Positions 24,112 to 31,839 of a stretch of DNA of 34,857 nucleotides are shown here, piece after piece. The stretch spans positions 1-34,857 of the forward strand of contig JACQEN010000327.1 in the NCBI GenBank assembly GCA_016200585.1, in the 5' to 3' direction. Within the stretch, counting starts at the first letter, position 1, and each line of letters begins with the position of its first letter. The position numbers and the translations under genes were made by a program. The stretch comes from Deltaproteobacteria bacterium. GTDB lineage: Bacteria; Desulfobacterota; Binatia; HRBIN30. Below the pieces are notes generated by a model. The model saw nothing but the letters and a program-made list of their open reading frames with translations, made no database searches and was not told the DNA's origin.

Positions 24112-25746
24112 TTAGGTCGGCCGGCGCCCGCAGTGTAACTCGACGGAATTGAGCATGGGAATTTCTTCATATCCCAGGGCTTTCAAATCGACGCGCTTGT
24201 CCTCGTCGCTCAGCGCCGGAACGTAGCACAAGGTCTTCGCGCAACGGGGATCGTGAAGGTTATCGACTTGGATCAAATGCGGCGAGAGACCGTAGAGACG
24301 ATCGAGTGGCTCACCCGGTTTCCAGACTTCGGGCCAAAAATCACGCGACAAATAGATGCAAACTGGAGCGTCATCGAAGCGTTGGTGCGCTTCGACGATG
24401 CCGTCGAGAAAGGTGTAGCCGGTCCGCCCGGGCTGCATGCGTTGGGCGATGTCGTAGATTCCGAACGACGCCCACAAGGCGATGATCGGTAGCACCACCG
24501 CATACGAGCGCAGGAATCTGTGTGCCGGCACGAAGACGAAGTAGGTTGCCAGCGGAATGAGGACGAGCGCGCGTTTTACGGAAACGTCCGCGTAGGGTCC
24601 TTGGGCGAAGGCAAGGATGACGACGTTGACCAGGTATAAGACCAGAACGGCGCGAGCCCCTGGGAAGTAGCGAGCAAGAATCGGCGTCACGAGAATCCCG
24701 GGGATGAACAACCAACGAAAACCAATCGGCAACTGCGGTCCGAAAGCACCGGCGCCTTGGATGGGCGACGAGAACGGGATGGTGGCGGCTTGCACCAAAA
24801 ACGACCACACCTTTTGCGCCGTCCATCCAGGATTCTCGACCAATGAAAAGAGTTGTCCTCCCTTGCCCTGACTCCACTGGATGAACATCGGGCAGCCGAT
24901 CAACAGGCCCGTAATTCCAGCGACGACGGCGTGTCCGAATCGCGCCGGTCGGCGTAGCAGCAAGGGTACGAGGGACATCCATGCGCACAGAGCCAGGAAC
25001 CAGCCGTTGGGCGTAAAGAAGAGCATGAGGCCGCTCATCACGCCGAGGGTCAGCCATGCCTGAAGGGAATCGGGATCGCGGCGGATCCAAAGTGCGACGG
25101 CCAGCGAAGCGTAGCCGAAGGCGAGACCATCCAGGAAAGGAACGCTGGCGTACGTGTAGACGATCCACACGGAGCAGGTCGCGGCGGTTGCGGCGACCAG
25201 CAGTGCGAACGCCGGCGCCACCAGCCGCGCAAAGAAGGAATAGACCCCCATCAAGGCGGCCAAACCGACAAAGATCTTGCCGATCCGGTGCCAGAAGATG
25301 GTGGGTGAAACGACGAACATGAAGATGTCGTGCACCAACATCTGCATGTAGCCGAAGTTGTCCGCGCCATTGGCGCTCAGCGGGCTTCGGCCAATTCCGT
25401 GTTCGGACACCCACAGACCACCCACCGGCCACGAGAGGTTGTCTCCGGCCATCACCCAACGCCAATTGGTTGCAAAGGGAGCGAGTGCGGCGACGTAGAG
25501 GGCGTAAAACCAGATCGGATGCGATAGGCGCGGGAGGCTGGGACGATCGCGACGCCACCACAGGGCCAGCCAACACATCCAGGCCACCAACCACGCGCCA
25601 TCCACCCTCGGTTGCCACTGCCCCTCATCAAAGAAACGTAGAAAGTATAGGAGTGCGGGCAACATCAATGCGCCGCTTGCCCATCGCCACCACGTCATTC
25701 GCGGAATGAGCGGAGCTGCGTCCCTCGTGTGCGAATGTCCTTCCAT
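24112..25746 (-). CDS. polytopic membrane protein, probable GT-C glycosyltransferase
   Basis: This 544-residue protein has hydrophobic segments from about residue 20 to 425, then a soluble tail of about 110 residues. The layout, and a large first outer loop (GDNLSWPVGGLWVSEHGIG...SANGADNFGYMQ), resemble ArnT/PMT-type GT-C transferases. I do not see a clear Asp-Glu pair at the usual place in that loop, so the family call is tentative. TPNGWFLALCAW and FPGARAVLVLYLVNVVILAFAQGPYADVSVKRAL suit a membrane sugar transferase of the kind that builds envelope polysaccharides or modifies proteins. It is separated from the main glycosyltransferase group by about 4.5 kb. The start at 25746 faces the 211-bp inverted-repeat element. 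Confidence 0.6.
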   Translation of the reverse strand: MEGHSHTRDAAPLIPRMTWWRWASGALMLPALLYFLRFFDEGQWQPRVDGAWLVAWMCWLALWWRRDRPSLPRLSHPIWFYALYVAALAPFATNWRWVMAGDNLSWPVGGLWVSEHGIGRSPLSANGADNFGYMQMLVHDIFMFVVSPTIFWHRIGKIFVGLAALMGVYSFFARLVAPAFALLVAATAATCSVWIVYTYASVPFLDGLAFGYASLAVALWIRRDPDSLQAWLTLGVMSGLMLFFTPNGWFLALCAWMSLVPLLLRRPARFGHAVVAGITGLLIGCPMFIQWSQGKGGQLFSLVENPGWTAQKVWSFLVQAATIPFSSPIQGAGAFGPQLPIGFRWLFIPGILVTPILARYFPGARAVLVLYLVNVVILAFAQGPYADVSVKRALVLIPLATYFVFVPAHRFLRSYAVVLPIIALWASFGIYDIAQRMQPGRTGYTFLDGIVEAHQRFDDAPVCIYLSRDFWPEVWKPGEPLDRLYGLSPHLIQVDNLHDPRCAKTLCYVPALSDEDKRVDLKALGYEEIPMLNSVELHCGRRPT

Positions 25747-25809
25747 CTAGAAAGCGCCCTGTCGCGGACGCAGACCTACCGAGGCGGGCGACAACTTTCA
25801 AGGCGCCCG

Positions 25810-26036
25810 GCGAGATGGGTTGTGTCTCAGTTTGATCACAGAGCGGATGGGCTGATGCTCCGAAACCGCTCCCCTTGCTCCCCTCTCCGGCGCGGAGAGG
25901 GGCCACCGATCCGTCTTTCGAAGCCCCCTGCCCGTGTCGGGAAGGGGCTAGGGGTTAGGTCATGAACGAATGGGCGCATGTAGTAAATCACCCAAAATGA
26001 CCCTTGCGAAATAGACTGAGACACTACCGCGAGATG
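25810..26036. mobile_element. MITE-like non-autonomous element with 8-bp target duplication
   Basis: GCGAGATG occurs at 25810-25817 and again at 26029-26036. Directly inside these copies lie terminal inverted repeats of 14 bases, GGTTGTGTCTCAGT at 25818-25831 and, read inward on the minus strand, GGTAGTGTCTCAGT at 26028-26015, with one mismatch. The 211-bp body has no credible gene. It contains a nine-base-pair perfect stem (CCCCTCTCC/GGAGAGGGG, 25880-25902) and an imperfect stem (AGCCCC...GGGGCT, 25922-25949). Terminal inverted repeats abutting an 8-bp direct repeat are the signature of DDE-transposase insertion. No transposase is in the window, so a full-length relative elsewhere would have to supply it. 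Confidence 0.78.
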
Positions 26037-26083
26037 AGATTCTTGGCTCACGATGCTCCCGCCAAGTCACGACGGCGTCGATC

Positions 26084-26115
26084 AGCTCCGGCCAATGCGA
26101 GCTATTGGCCCGGCT
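26084..26115 (-). terminator. hairpin downstream of the gcv genes
   Basis: GGCCAAT at 26090-26096 and ATTGGCC at 26104-26110 form a perfect seven-base-pair stem with a seven-base loop. Outer AGC/GCT pairing extends it. It begins about eight bases after the gcvPB stop on the minus strand, the place for a terminator of the glycine-cleavage operon. No T-tract is evident. Confidence 0.5.
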
Positions 26116-26122
26116 CCAGGCT

Positions 26123-27607
26123 CTAGGTTGGAGACACCGGTTGCCACCTCAATACCGGTCGTCGTGCGGCGCGTGCTTCATCAAGACGTCCGACCGGCGT
26201 GTGCGTCGGCGCCTGATGCAGCGTATCGGGCTCTTCACGGGCCTCGCGTGCGATCTCGAGCATCGCGGCGATGAACTGGTCGAGGGTTTCCTTGCTCTCG
26301 GTCTCGGTCGGTTCGATCATCAAGGCACCTGGGACGACGAGCGGAAAATAGATCGTCGGCGCGTAGAAGCCGAAGTCGAGCAGGCGCTTGGCGATATCGA
26401 GAGTTTTGATGCCGTTGGCCTCGAAGCCTTTGTCGCTGAACACGCACTCGTGCATGCAGGTAGCGGGGAAGGCGAGATGATAGGCCCCTTCCAGGCGCCG
26501 GCGAATGTAGTTGGCGCTGAGCACGGCCATTTGCGTCGCTTGCGTCAAGCCGTCTCCGCCGAGCGCCAGCATGTAGGCCAGAGCGCGCACGTGCATGCCG
26601 AAGTTGCCGAAGAACGAGCGCACGCGACCGATCGATTTCGGGAAGTCGCTGCTCCAGTGCAGGCCGTTGGCGTCGCGCCGCACGCGCGGCGTCGGCAGAT
26701 ACGGCTCGAGGAGGGCATCGACCGCAACCGGACCCGACCCCGGCCCACCGCCGCCGTGCGGCGTCGAGAAGGTCTTGTGCAGGTTGATCTGCATGACGTC
26801 GGCGCCCATGTGCGCCGGCTTGGCCACACCCATGAGCGCGTTGAGATTGGCGCCGTCGAGGTAGACCAGTCCGCCTTGTTCGTGAACCACCGCCGCCACC
26901 TGCATGATCTCGCGCTCGAACAAGCCCAGGGTGTTCGGATTGGTGATCATCAGCGCCGCAACCTCGCGGTTCATGGCTCGCCGAACGGCGTCGACTTCGA
27001 TCAAGCCGATGCGGTTGCCTTCGATCTGGACCGTGCCGTAGCCGCACAGTGCGGCGCTGGCCGGATTGGTTCCGTGAGCGCTGGCCGGAATCAGCACCTT
27101 GCGGCGCGCGTCGCCACGATCGACGTGGTAAGCGCGGATCATTTTCATTCCGGTCAGCTCACCTTGCGCGCCCGCGGCCGGCTGTAGCGATACGGCGTCC
27201 ATGCCGGTGATCTCAGCGAGGATCCGTTCGACCGCCAAGATCACTTCGAGCGCGCCCTGCGCTCCGTCGTCAGGCGACAAAGGGTGTAGCCCGGCAAAGC
27301 CGTCGAGCCTTGCGACGACTTCATTGACTACCGGGTTGTACTTCATCGTGCAGGAACCCAGCGGATAGAAGGTCGTTGCCGTGCCGTAGTTCCATTGCGA
27401 CAGCCTCAGGAAGTGACGCAGAACTTCCGGCTCGCTGACCTCCGGGAATCCTGCGATGGGTTCGCGCAGCAGCTCGGCCGGCAGGATCAGCTCCGGATCC
27501 TTGTCGCTGTTGGGATAAGATACGCCGGCGCGTCCCGGGCGGCTGCGTTCGAAGATCAAGGGTTCGTCGAGCAACAGCCCAGCCTGCTTCTGCGTCGGGT
27601 CGGACAT
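26123..27607 (-). CDS. gcvPB: glycine dehydrogenase (decarboxylating) subunit 2, P-protein beta half
   Basis: This is the C-terminal half of the split glycine-cleavage P-protein, 494 residues. With GcvPA it forms the PLP enzyme that decarboxylates glycine and passes the aminomethyl group to lipoyl-GcvH. The PLP-binding lysine is Lys278 in NLHKTFSTPHGGGGPG. Other family blocks are SQWNYGTATTFYPLGSCTMKYNP, LQPAAGAQGELTGM, ASAHGTNPASAALCGY and YLDGANLNALMG. The ATG at 27607 begins two bases after the gcvPA stop codon, so translation is coupled. It is the last gene of the gcv run. Confidence 0.96.
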   Translation of the reverse strand: MSDPTQKQAGLLLDEPLIFERSRPGRAGVSYPNSDKDPELILPAELLREPIAGFPEVSEPEVLRHFLRLSQWNYGTATTFYPLGSCTMKYNPVVNEVVARLDGFAGLHPLSPDDGAQGALEVILAVERILAEITGMDAVSLQPAAGAQGELTGMKMIRAYHVDRGDARRKVLIPASAHGTNPASAALCGYGTVQIEGNRIGLIEVDAVRRAMNREVAALMITNPNTLGLFEREIMQVAAVVHEQGGLVYLDGANLNALMGVAKPAHMGADVMQINLHKTFSTPHGGGGPGSGPVAVDALLEPYLPTPRVRRDANGLHWSSDFPKSIGRVRSFFGNFGMHVRALAYMLALGGDGLTQATQMAVLSANYIRRRLEGAYHLAFPATCMHECVFSDKGFEANGIKTLDIAKRLLDFGFYAPTIYFPLVVPGALMIEPTETESKETLDQFIAAMLEIAREAREEPDTLHQAPTHTPVGRLDEARAARRPVLRWQPVSPT

Positions 27608-27609
27608 GT

Positions 27610-28944
27610 TTACGCCAGCTCTTCGGTGAGTGCGTCGATCGCCGCGGCGCTATGGACCTCGGTGACGCAGAGCAAGAGGCAGTCGCGGAGATCGGGGTAC
27701 CAGCGTTCGAGCGCAATGCCGGCGAGGATGCCTTTGGCGCGCGCAGCTTGCCATTTTGCCGCGGCGTCGTCGCGGCGCAACACGACCTCGTTGAAGAAAG
27801 GCGCAGAGAATGGCGCTATCCAGCCTTTGCCGGCCAAACGATGAGCGACGTCGTGCGCCGCCGTCGTATTGGCGACGGCCAGACGGCGGATTCCGTTCTT
27901 GCCGAGCAGGCTGACGTGCACGGTCAGCGCCAGTGCCATGAGCCCCTGGTTGGTACAGATGTTCGACGTCGCCTTCTCGCGGCGGATGTGTTGCTCACGC
28001 GTCGCCAGCGTCAACACGTATCCGCGACGGCCGGCGCCATCGTAGGCTTCGCCCACCAGGCGACCCGGCATCATGCGCACCAGTTCGTTGCGCGTGGCGA
28101 ACAACCCGACTCCCGGGCCGCCGTAGGACATCGGAATTCCCAGGCTCTGTCCTTCGGCAACGGCGATGTCGACGCCCTGTTGCCCGGGCGGCTTCAACAA
28201 GCCGAGCGCCGCCGCTTCGGTCGTGGCGCTGATGACGACGCTGTCGTTTGCGTGTGCCAGCTCCGCCGCGGCGCCAAGATCTTCGATGACGCCGAAGAAG
28301 TTTGGATATCCCAGCACCACGGCCGCGACTTGATCGTCGAGGTGGTTCTTCAGCCAAGCGAGGTCGGTGCGGCCGCTGCTGTCGAACGGAATCTCGACCA
28401 GCTCGAAGGATCCGGCGCCGGTCGCGTAGGTGCGGATGGTCTCACGATACTGCGGATGCAACCCTCGCGACAGCAGAACGCGCGGGCGCTTGTTGCGCAT
28501 ACGCAAGGCCATGAGCACCGCTTCCGCTGTTGCCGAGGCGCCGTCGTACATGCTGGCGTTGGCGACCTCCATACCCAACAGCATGGCGACGAGGGTTTGA
28601 AACTCGAAAATCGCCTGCAGCGTTCCTTGACTGACTTCCGGCTGGTAGGGCGTGTATGCCGAGTAGAACTCGGCACGTTGCAAAATCTGATCGACGACGG
28701 CCGGAATGAAATGCGGGTAGGCTCCGGCGCCCATGAAACAGTGCTGGGTGGCAGCGGTGTTGCGCGATGCCAGGGTTTCAAGTTGGCGCCGCACCTCGAT
28801 TTCGGAAAGGCCGGGTGCCAGGTCGAGGCCGGCGCGCTCTCTCAGCGCGCTGGGTACGTCGGCGAAGAGCGCCGCAACATCCTCGACGCCGACGATCTCG
28901 AGCATCGAATGAACGTCATCGGCGGTGTGGGGTAGGAAGCGCAC
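27610..28944 (-). CDS. gcvPA: glycine dehydrogenase (decarboxylating) subunit 1, P-protein alpha half
   Basis: This is the N-terminal half of the split P-protein, 444 residues, the usual size. The start MRFLPHTADDVHSML is the family's canonical N-terminus and uses a GTG at 28944; no good ribosome site precedes it. CFMGAGAYPHFIPAVVDQI, FYSAYTPYQPEVSQGTLQAIFE and ANASMYDGASATAEA are diagnostic of GcvPA. GKNGIRRLAVANTTAAHDVA occurs near the end. It works with GcvPB (two bases downstream), GcvH and GcvT encoded upstream. The 88-base gap before it holds a CCCRARN heptad array (28985-29012). Confidence 0.96.
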   Translation of the reverse strand: MRFLPHTADDVHSMLEIVGVEDVAALFADVPSALRERAGLDLAPGLSEIEVRRQLETLASRNTAATQHCFMGAGAYPHFIPAVVDQILQRAEFYSAYTPYQPEVSQGTLQAIFEFQTLVAMLLGMEVANASMYDGASATAEAVLMALRMRNKRPRVLLSRGLHPQYRETIRTYATGAGSFELVEIPFDSSGRTDLAWLKNHLDDQVAAVVLGYPNFFGVIEDLGAAAELAHANDSVVISATTEAAALGLLKPPGQQGVDIAVAEGQSLGIPMSYGGPGVGLFATRNELVRMMPGRLVGEAYDGAGRRGYVLTLATREQHIRREKATSNICTNQGLMALALTVHVSLLGKNGIRRLAVANTTAAHDVAHRLAGKGWIAPFSAPFFNEVVLRRDDAAAKWQAARAKGILAGIALERWYPDLRDCLLLCVTEVHSAAAIDALTEELA

Positions 28945-28984
28945 GGGCTTGGACTATTGACGGGCCACCCTAGGCCTGAACGAG

Positions 28985-29012
28985 CCCGAGTCCCAAGGCC
29001 CGAGCCCCGAAA
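28985..29012. repeat. four-copy heptad array between gcvH and gcvPA
   Basis: Four consecutive heptads fit CCCRARN: CCCGAGT, CCCAAGG, CCCGAGC and CCCGAAA. The array is in the leader between two genes that otherwise look like one operon. Confidence 0.5.
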
Positions 29013-29032
29013 TCCGGCGGCAGCGTGGCACC

Positions 29033-29422
29033 CTATTCTTTTTCCTCGGCGACGTACTCTTCGTACTCCGTGGCGGTCATGAGATCCTTCAGCTCGTCCG
29101 GGTCGTTCATCTCGATCTTGATGATCCAGCCGTCGCCGTAGGGGTCTTCGTTCAGCATCTCGGGATTGTCCGGAAGATCGTCGTTGATCTCGAGTACCTT
29201 ACCGCTGACTGGGGCATAGATATCGGAGACCGCTTTTACCGACTCCACCACGCCGAACGCGTCTTCTTTGCTCACCTTGTCGTCGATTGCCGGCAATTCC
29301 ACGAACACGATGTCACCAAGCTGATCCTGGGCATAGTCGGTGATTCCCACCGTTGCCGTGTTGCCTTCCACCAGCACCCACTCGTGCTCCTTGGAGTATT
29401 TTAGGTCTTCGGGGAACTCCAT
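29033..29422 (-). CDS. gcvH: glycine cleavage system H protein
   Basis: GcvH is the small lipoyl carrier that shuttles the aminomethyl intermediate between the P-, T- and L-proteins. From the ATG at 29422 it is 129 residues, normal for the family. The lipoylated residue is Lys63 in GVVESVKAVSD. KYSKEHEWV near the start, VGITDYAQDQLGDIVFVELP, and NDDLPDNPEMLNEDPYGDGW are all conserved. An earlier ATG at 29428 overlaps the gcvT stop as ATGA but abuts the Shine-Dalgarno with no spacing, so the second ATG, six bases from AGGAGG, is preferred. No lipoate ligase or GcvL gene is in the window. Confidence 0.96.
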   Translation of the reverse strand: MEFPEDLKYSKEHEWVLVEGNTATVGITDYAQDQLGDIVFVELPAIDDKVSKEDAFGVVESVKAVSDIYAPVSGKVLEINDDLPDNPEMLNEDPYGDGWIIKIEMNDPDELKDLMTATEYEEYVAEEKE

Positions 29423-29424
29423 GT

Positions 29425-30519
29425 TCATCCTCCTTGCACTTGCCGCTTGTAGAACGGAAGGTGAACTACTTCACCGCTCACTTCACGACCACGAATGTCG
29501 ATGCTGAGCTTGGTGCCGACGTCCGTCCAAGCGGGCCGCACATAGCCTAGTCCAATAGCCTTGCCAAGCGTGGGTGACTTGGTGCCGCTGGTGATTGCTC
29601 CCACGATTTGACCGTCCATCACAATTGAATATCCCTGCCGTGGAATCCCGGGTTCCGTCAAGACCATTCCGATCAATCTTCTTGCGACACCGGCTTCACG
29701 CTGCCGTAGCAACGCTTCCCTTCCGAGAAACTCGGGCTTCTGGAAGCGCACGACCCAGCTCAATCCGGCTTCCAACGGCGTCGTGTCGTCGTCGAGCTCG
29801 TGTCCGTAAAGCGGCAGTGCTGCTTCGAGCCGCAACGTGTCGCGCGCTCCGAGTCCTACTGGCGCTATTCCATCACTGCTGCCGCTGTCGAGCAACGCGT
29901 CCCACAACCCACCGGCCACCGCATTGGCACAATAGATCTCCCAGCCGTCTTCACCGGTGTACCCGGTGTGCGCCACGCGCGCCGTTTGGCCGGCAACTTC
30001 GGCGTCGCGGAAGGCGAAGCGAGGGATCGACGCCAGGGGAAGCGTCGTGAGTCGGCCGAGGACTGCAGTGGCGCGCGGACCCTGCAAGGCCAGAAGCGCA
30101 TACTCGGCGCTGCGATCGATGACCTCGGCGTCACCGCGACAGTTTTCGCGCATCCACTGGAAGTCTTTGTCGCGATTCGAGGCGTTGACGCAGATGAAGA
30201 CGCAGCGATCGCTGACGCGATGCACCATGATGTCGTCGACGACGCCGCCGTTGGGCCGGCACAGCAGCGAATACTGCGCTTCGCCGTCGCGCAGCCGTCC
30301 GAGGTCGTTGACGGTCAACTCCTGTGCTGCAGCGACGGCGCCGGCGCCGCGGATTTCGATCTCGCCCATGTGGCTGACGTCGAACAGCCCGACGCCCTCA
30401 CGTACCGCGCGGTGCTCGGCGAGGATGCCGCTGTATTGCACCGGCATTTCCCAGCCGCCGAATTCGACGAAGCGGGCTCCCAGCGCGCGGTGGCGATCGT
30501 AGAGGGGTGTACGTTGCAT
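29425..30519 (-). CDS. gcvT: glycine cleavage system T protein (aminomethyltransferase)
   Basis: GcvT releases ammonia from aminomethyl-GcvH and forms 5,10-methylene-tetrahydrofolate. The 364-residue product, from the ATG at 30519, starts MQRTPLYDRHRALGARFVEF, the normal family N-terminus. Diagnostic blocks are VGLFDVSHMGEIEIRG, NGGVVDDIMVHRV, AHTGYTGEDGWEIYC, LGARDTLRLEA and TSGTKSPTLGKAIGLGYV. The frame is open for 19 codons more upstream, but that part is translation of the GTCGAAA repeat array and is not taken as coding. GGGG lies about six bases before the ATG. Its stop overlaps the gcvH start region. folD lies 355 bases upstream on the same strand. Confidence 0.95.
   Translation of the reverse strand: MQRTPLYDRHRALGARFVEFGGWEMPVQYSGILAEHRAVREGVGLFDVSHMGEIEIRGAGAVAAAQELTVNDLGRLRDGEAQYSLLCRPNGGVVDDIMVHRVSDRCVFICVNASNRDKDFQWMRENCRGDAEVIDRSAEYALLALQGPRATAVLGRLTTLPLASIPRFAFRDAEVAGQTARVAHTGYTGEDGWEIYCANAVAGGLWDALLDSGSSDGIAPVGLGARDTLRLEAALPLYGHELDDDTTPLEAGLSWVVRFQKPEFLGREALLRQREAGVARRLIGMVLTEPGIPRQGYSIVMDGQIVGAITSGTKSPTLGKAIGLGYVRPAWTDVGTKLSIDIRGREVSGEVVHLPFYKRQVQGG
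29429..29434 (-). promoter_or_regulatory. gcvH ribosome binding site inside the end of gcvT
   Basis: AGGAGG on the minus strand lies within the last codons of gcvT and six bases before the ATG at 29422. It decides between two candidate gcvH starts six bases apart and indicates translation coupled to gcvT. Confidence 0.6.
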
Positions 30520-30538
30520 CGCTGCCCCAAGCGAGCTG

Positions 30539-30651
30539 GTCGAAAAGTCGAAAGTCGAAAGGTCGAAAGCTAGCAATGTCGAGACAGGGAACAGGATGAC
30601 CGGTTCGACTCTTTGACTTTTCGACTCTTCGACTCGTTCGCTTTCGATGCT
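30539..30651. repeat. GTCGAAA-type array with opposite-strand octad partner
   Basis: At 30539-30569 four units of GTCGAAA with zero or one extra base stand in a row. At 30604-30651 six octads of the TTCGACTC type run in the complementary sense, four of them close to consensus. The two arms can pair as a long imperfect stem. They lie just upstream of gcvT. Confidence 0.6.
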
Positions 30652-30705
30652 TCGGCCTGCTCCCCCTTTCGATCTTCGTAACTAACCTTGATGTGACAGA
30701 ATAAG

Positions 30706-30855
30706 TTCACCGCGGAGACGCCGAGGCGCAGAGAATGCAGCTCGCCAAACCACCGAGTGTGGCAAATCAAAGCCCACTGAAAATGAGCTCTCCATTTCCG
30801 GCCATTTCACACCCTGAGCCTTCTCTTCTCTGTGTCTTCGCGCCTTTGCGGTGAA
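30706..30855. repeat. pair of 30-bp inverted repeats in the folD-gcvT gap
   Basis: The arms are 30706-30735 (beginning TTCACCGCGGAGACG) and 30826-30855 (whose complement begins TTCACCGCAAAGGCG). They agree at 23 of 30 positions by hand count. No flanking direct repeat was found. With the array at 30539-30651 this accounts for most of the 355 bases between gcvT and folD; I see no gene and no glycine riboswitch there. Confidence 0.55.
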
Positions 30856-30874
30856 ATCTTTTTTCAGATTAGGA

Positions 30875-31735
30875 CTAACTACGAACCGTCAACTGCCTGC
30901 GTGCCGCCGTCAGCGTGTTCTGCATCAACATGGCGATGGTCATCGGGCCGACACCGCCCGGTACCGGTGTAATGAAAGCCGCACGCTCGCAGGCGGCCGC
31001 GAATTCGACGTCGCCGACGAGCTTCCCGTCGGATTGACGGTTGATGCCGACGTCGATGACGACGCTGCCAGGCTTGATCCACGCCCCACGGATCATTTGC
31101 GCCCGGCCGATTGCGGCGATTAGAACGTCGGCGTTGGCGACTTCGGCGGCCAGGTCGCGTGTACGCGAGTGACACATGGTGACCGTGGCATGTCGTTCGA
31201 GCAGCATGAAGGCGATCGGTTTGCCGACCAGATTGCTGCGTCCGGCCACCACCGCCCGCGCCCCCTTGAGATCGACTCCCGTGTCGTCGAGCAAACGCAT
31301 GACGCCCAGGGGCGTGCAGGGTCGCATGCCTTCACGACCTTGCACCAAGCGTGCTTGACTGAGCGGGTGCAGGCCGTCGACGTCCTTGGCCGGGTCGACG
31401 GTTTCGATGATGCTGTCCGAGTCGATGTGCTTGGGCAGCGGCAGTTGAACCAGGATCCCGTGCACCTCGCTCTGCGCATTGAGTTTGCAGACCAACGCCA
31501 GAAGATCGGCCTGGGTGGTTTGCGCCGGCAGCTCGTGCGGAAATGAAGCGACCCCAACCTCGGCGCAGGCTTTGCGCTTGCCGCGGACGTACGTCGCCGA
31601 AGCTGCATCGTCACCGACGAGAACCGTGGCCAGACCCGGGGCATAGCCATGGGTTCGCTGGAATTCGGCGATCTCGGTTTTCACCGCCACCCGAACCGCC
31701 GCCGCCGTCGCCTTTCCGTCGATCAACTGCGCCAT
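30875..31735 (-). CDS. folD: bifunctional methylenetetrahydrofolate dehydrogenase/cyclohydrolase FolD
   Basis: FolD oxidises 5,10-methylene-tetrahydrofolate with NADP and hydrolyses the methenyl product to 10-formyl-tetrahydrofolate. The 286-residue product is the usual length. Tyr49 and Lys53 in [15 protein letters not shown] are the catalytic pair. [26 protein letters not shown], the nucleotide-binding [18 protein letters not shown] and [19 protein letters not shown] are conserved. The ATG at 31735 ([11 protein letters not shown]) fits the family; the open frame upstream to a TTG at 31786 adds an unrelated leader. No clear ribosome site is seen. It precedes gcvT on the same strand, fitting its use of the folate product of glycine cleavage, and is divergent from ald across 104 bases. 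Confidence 0.95.
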   Translation of the reverse strand: MAQLIDGKATAAAVRVAVKTEIAEFQRTHGYAPGLATVLVGDDAASATYVRGKRKACAEVGVASFPHELPAQTTQADLLALVCKLNAQSEVHGILVQLPLPKHIDSDSIIETVDPAKDVDGLHPLSQARLVQGREGMRPCTPLGVMRLLDDTGVDLKGARAVVAGRSNLVGKPIAFMLLERHATVTMCHSRTRDLAAEVANADVLIAAIGRAQMIRGAWIKPGSVVIDVGINRQSDGKLVGDVEFAAACERAAFITPVPGGVGPMTIAMLMQNTLTAARRQLTVRS

Positions 31736-31839
31736 TGGCGCGGCATAGTAGAAGGGCGTGGCGATGTAAACGGGGGCCGAGGGCAAGGTGGCTCTTCACC
31801 CTTCTTTACGTTTCCGATGTTCCGTTTTACGCTCGGCGC

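Noticed and set aside
26105..27187. A 360-codon plus-strand frame opposite gcvPB
   Set aside because: The minus strand encodes a complete GcvPB with its PLP lysine; the plus frame has no domain signature.
30520..30576. N-terminal extension of GcvT
   Set aside because: The extra 19 residues are a translation of the GTCGAAA repeat; the family N-terminus begins at MQRTPLY.
30539..30651. CRISPR array
   Set aside because: The units are only 7-8 bases with no unique spacers, and no cas gene is in the window.
30520..30874. Glycine riboswitch upstream of gcvT
   Set aside because: Read on the minus strand, I find no tandem glycine-aptamer core; the gap is made of repeats.
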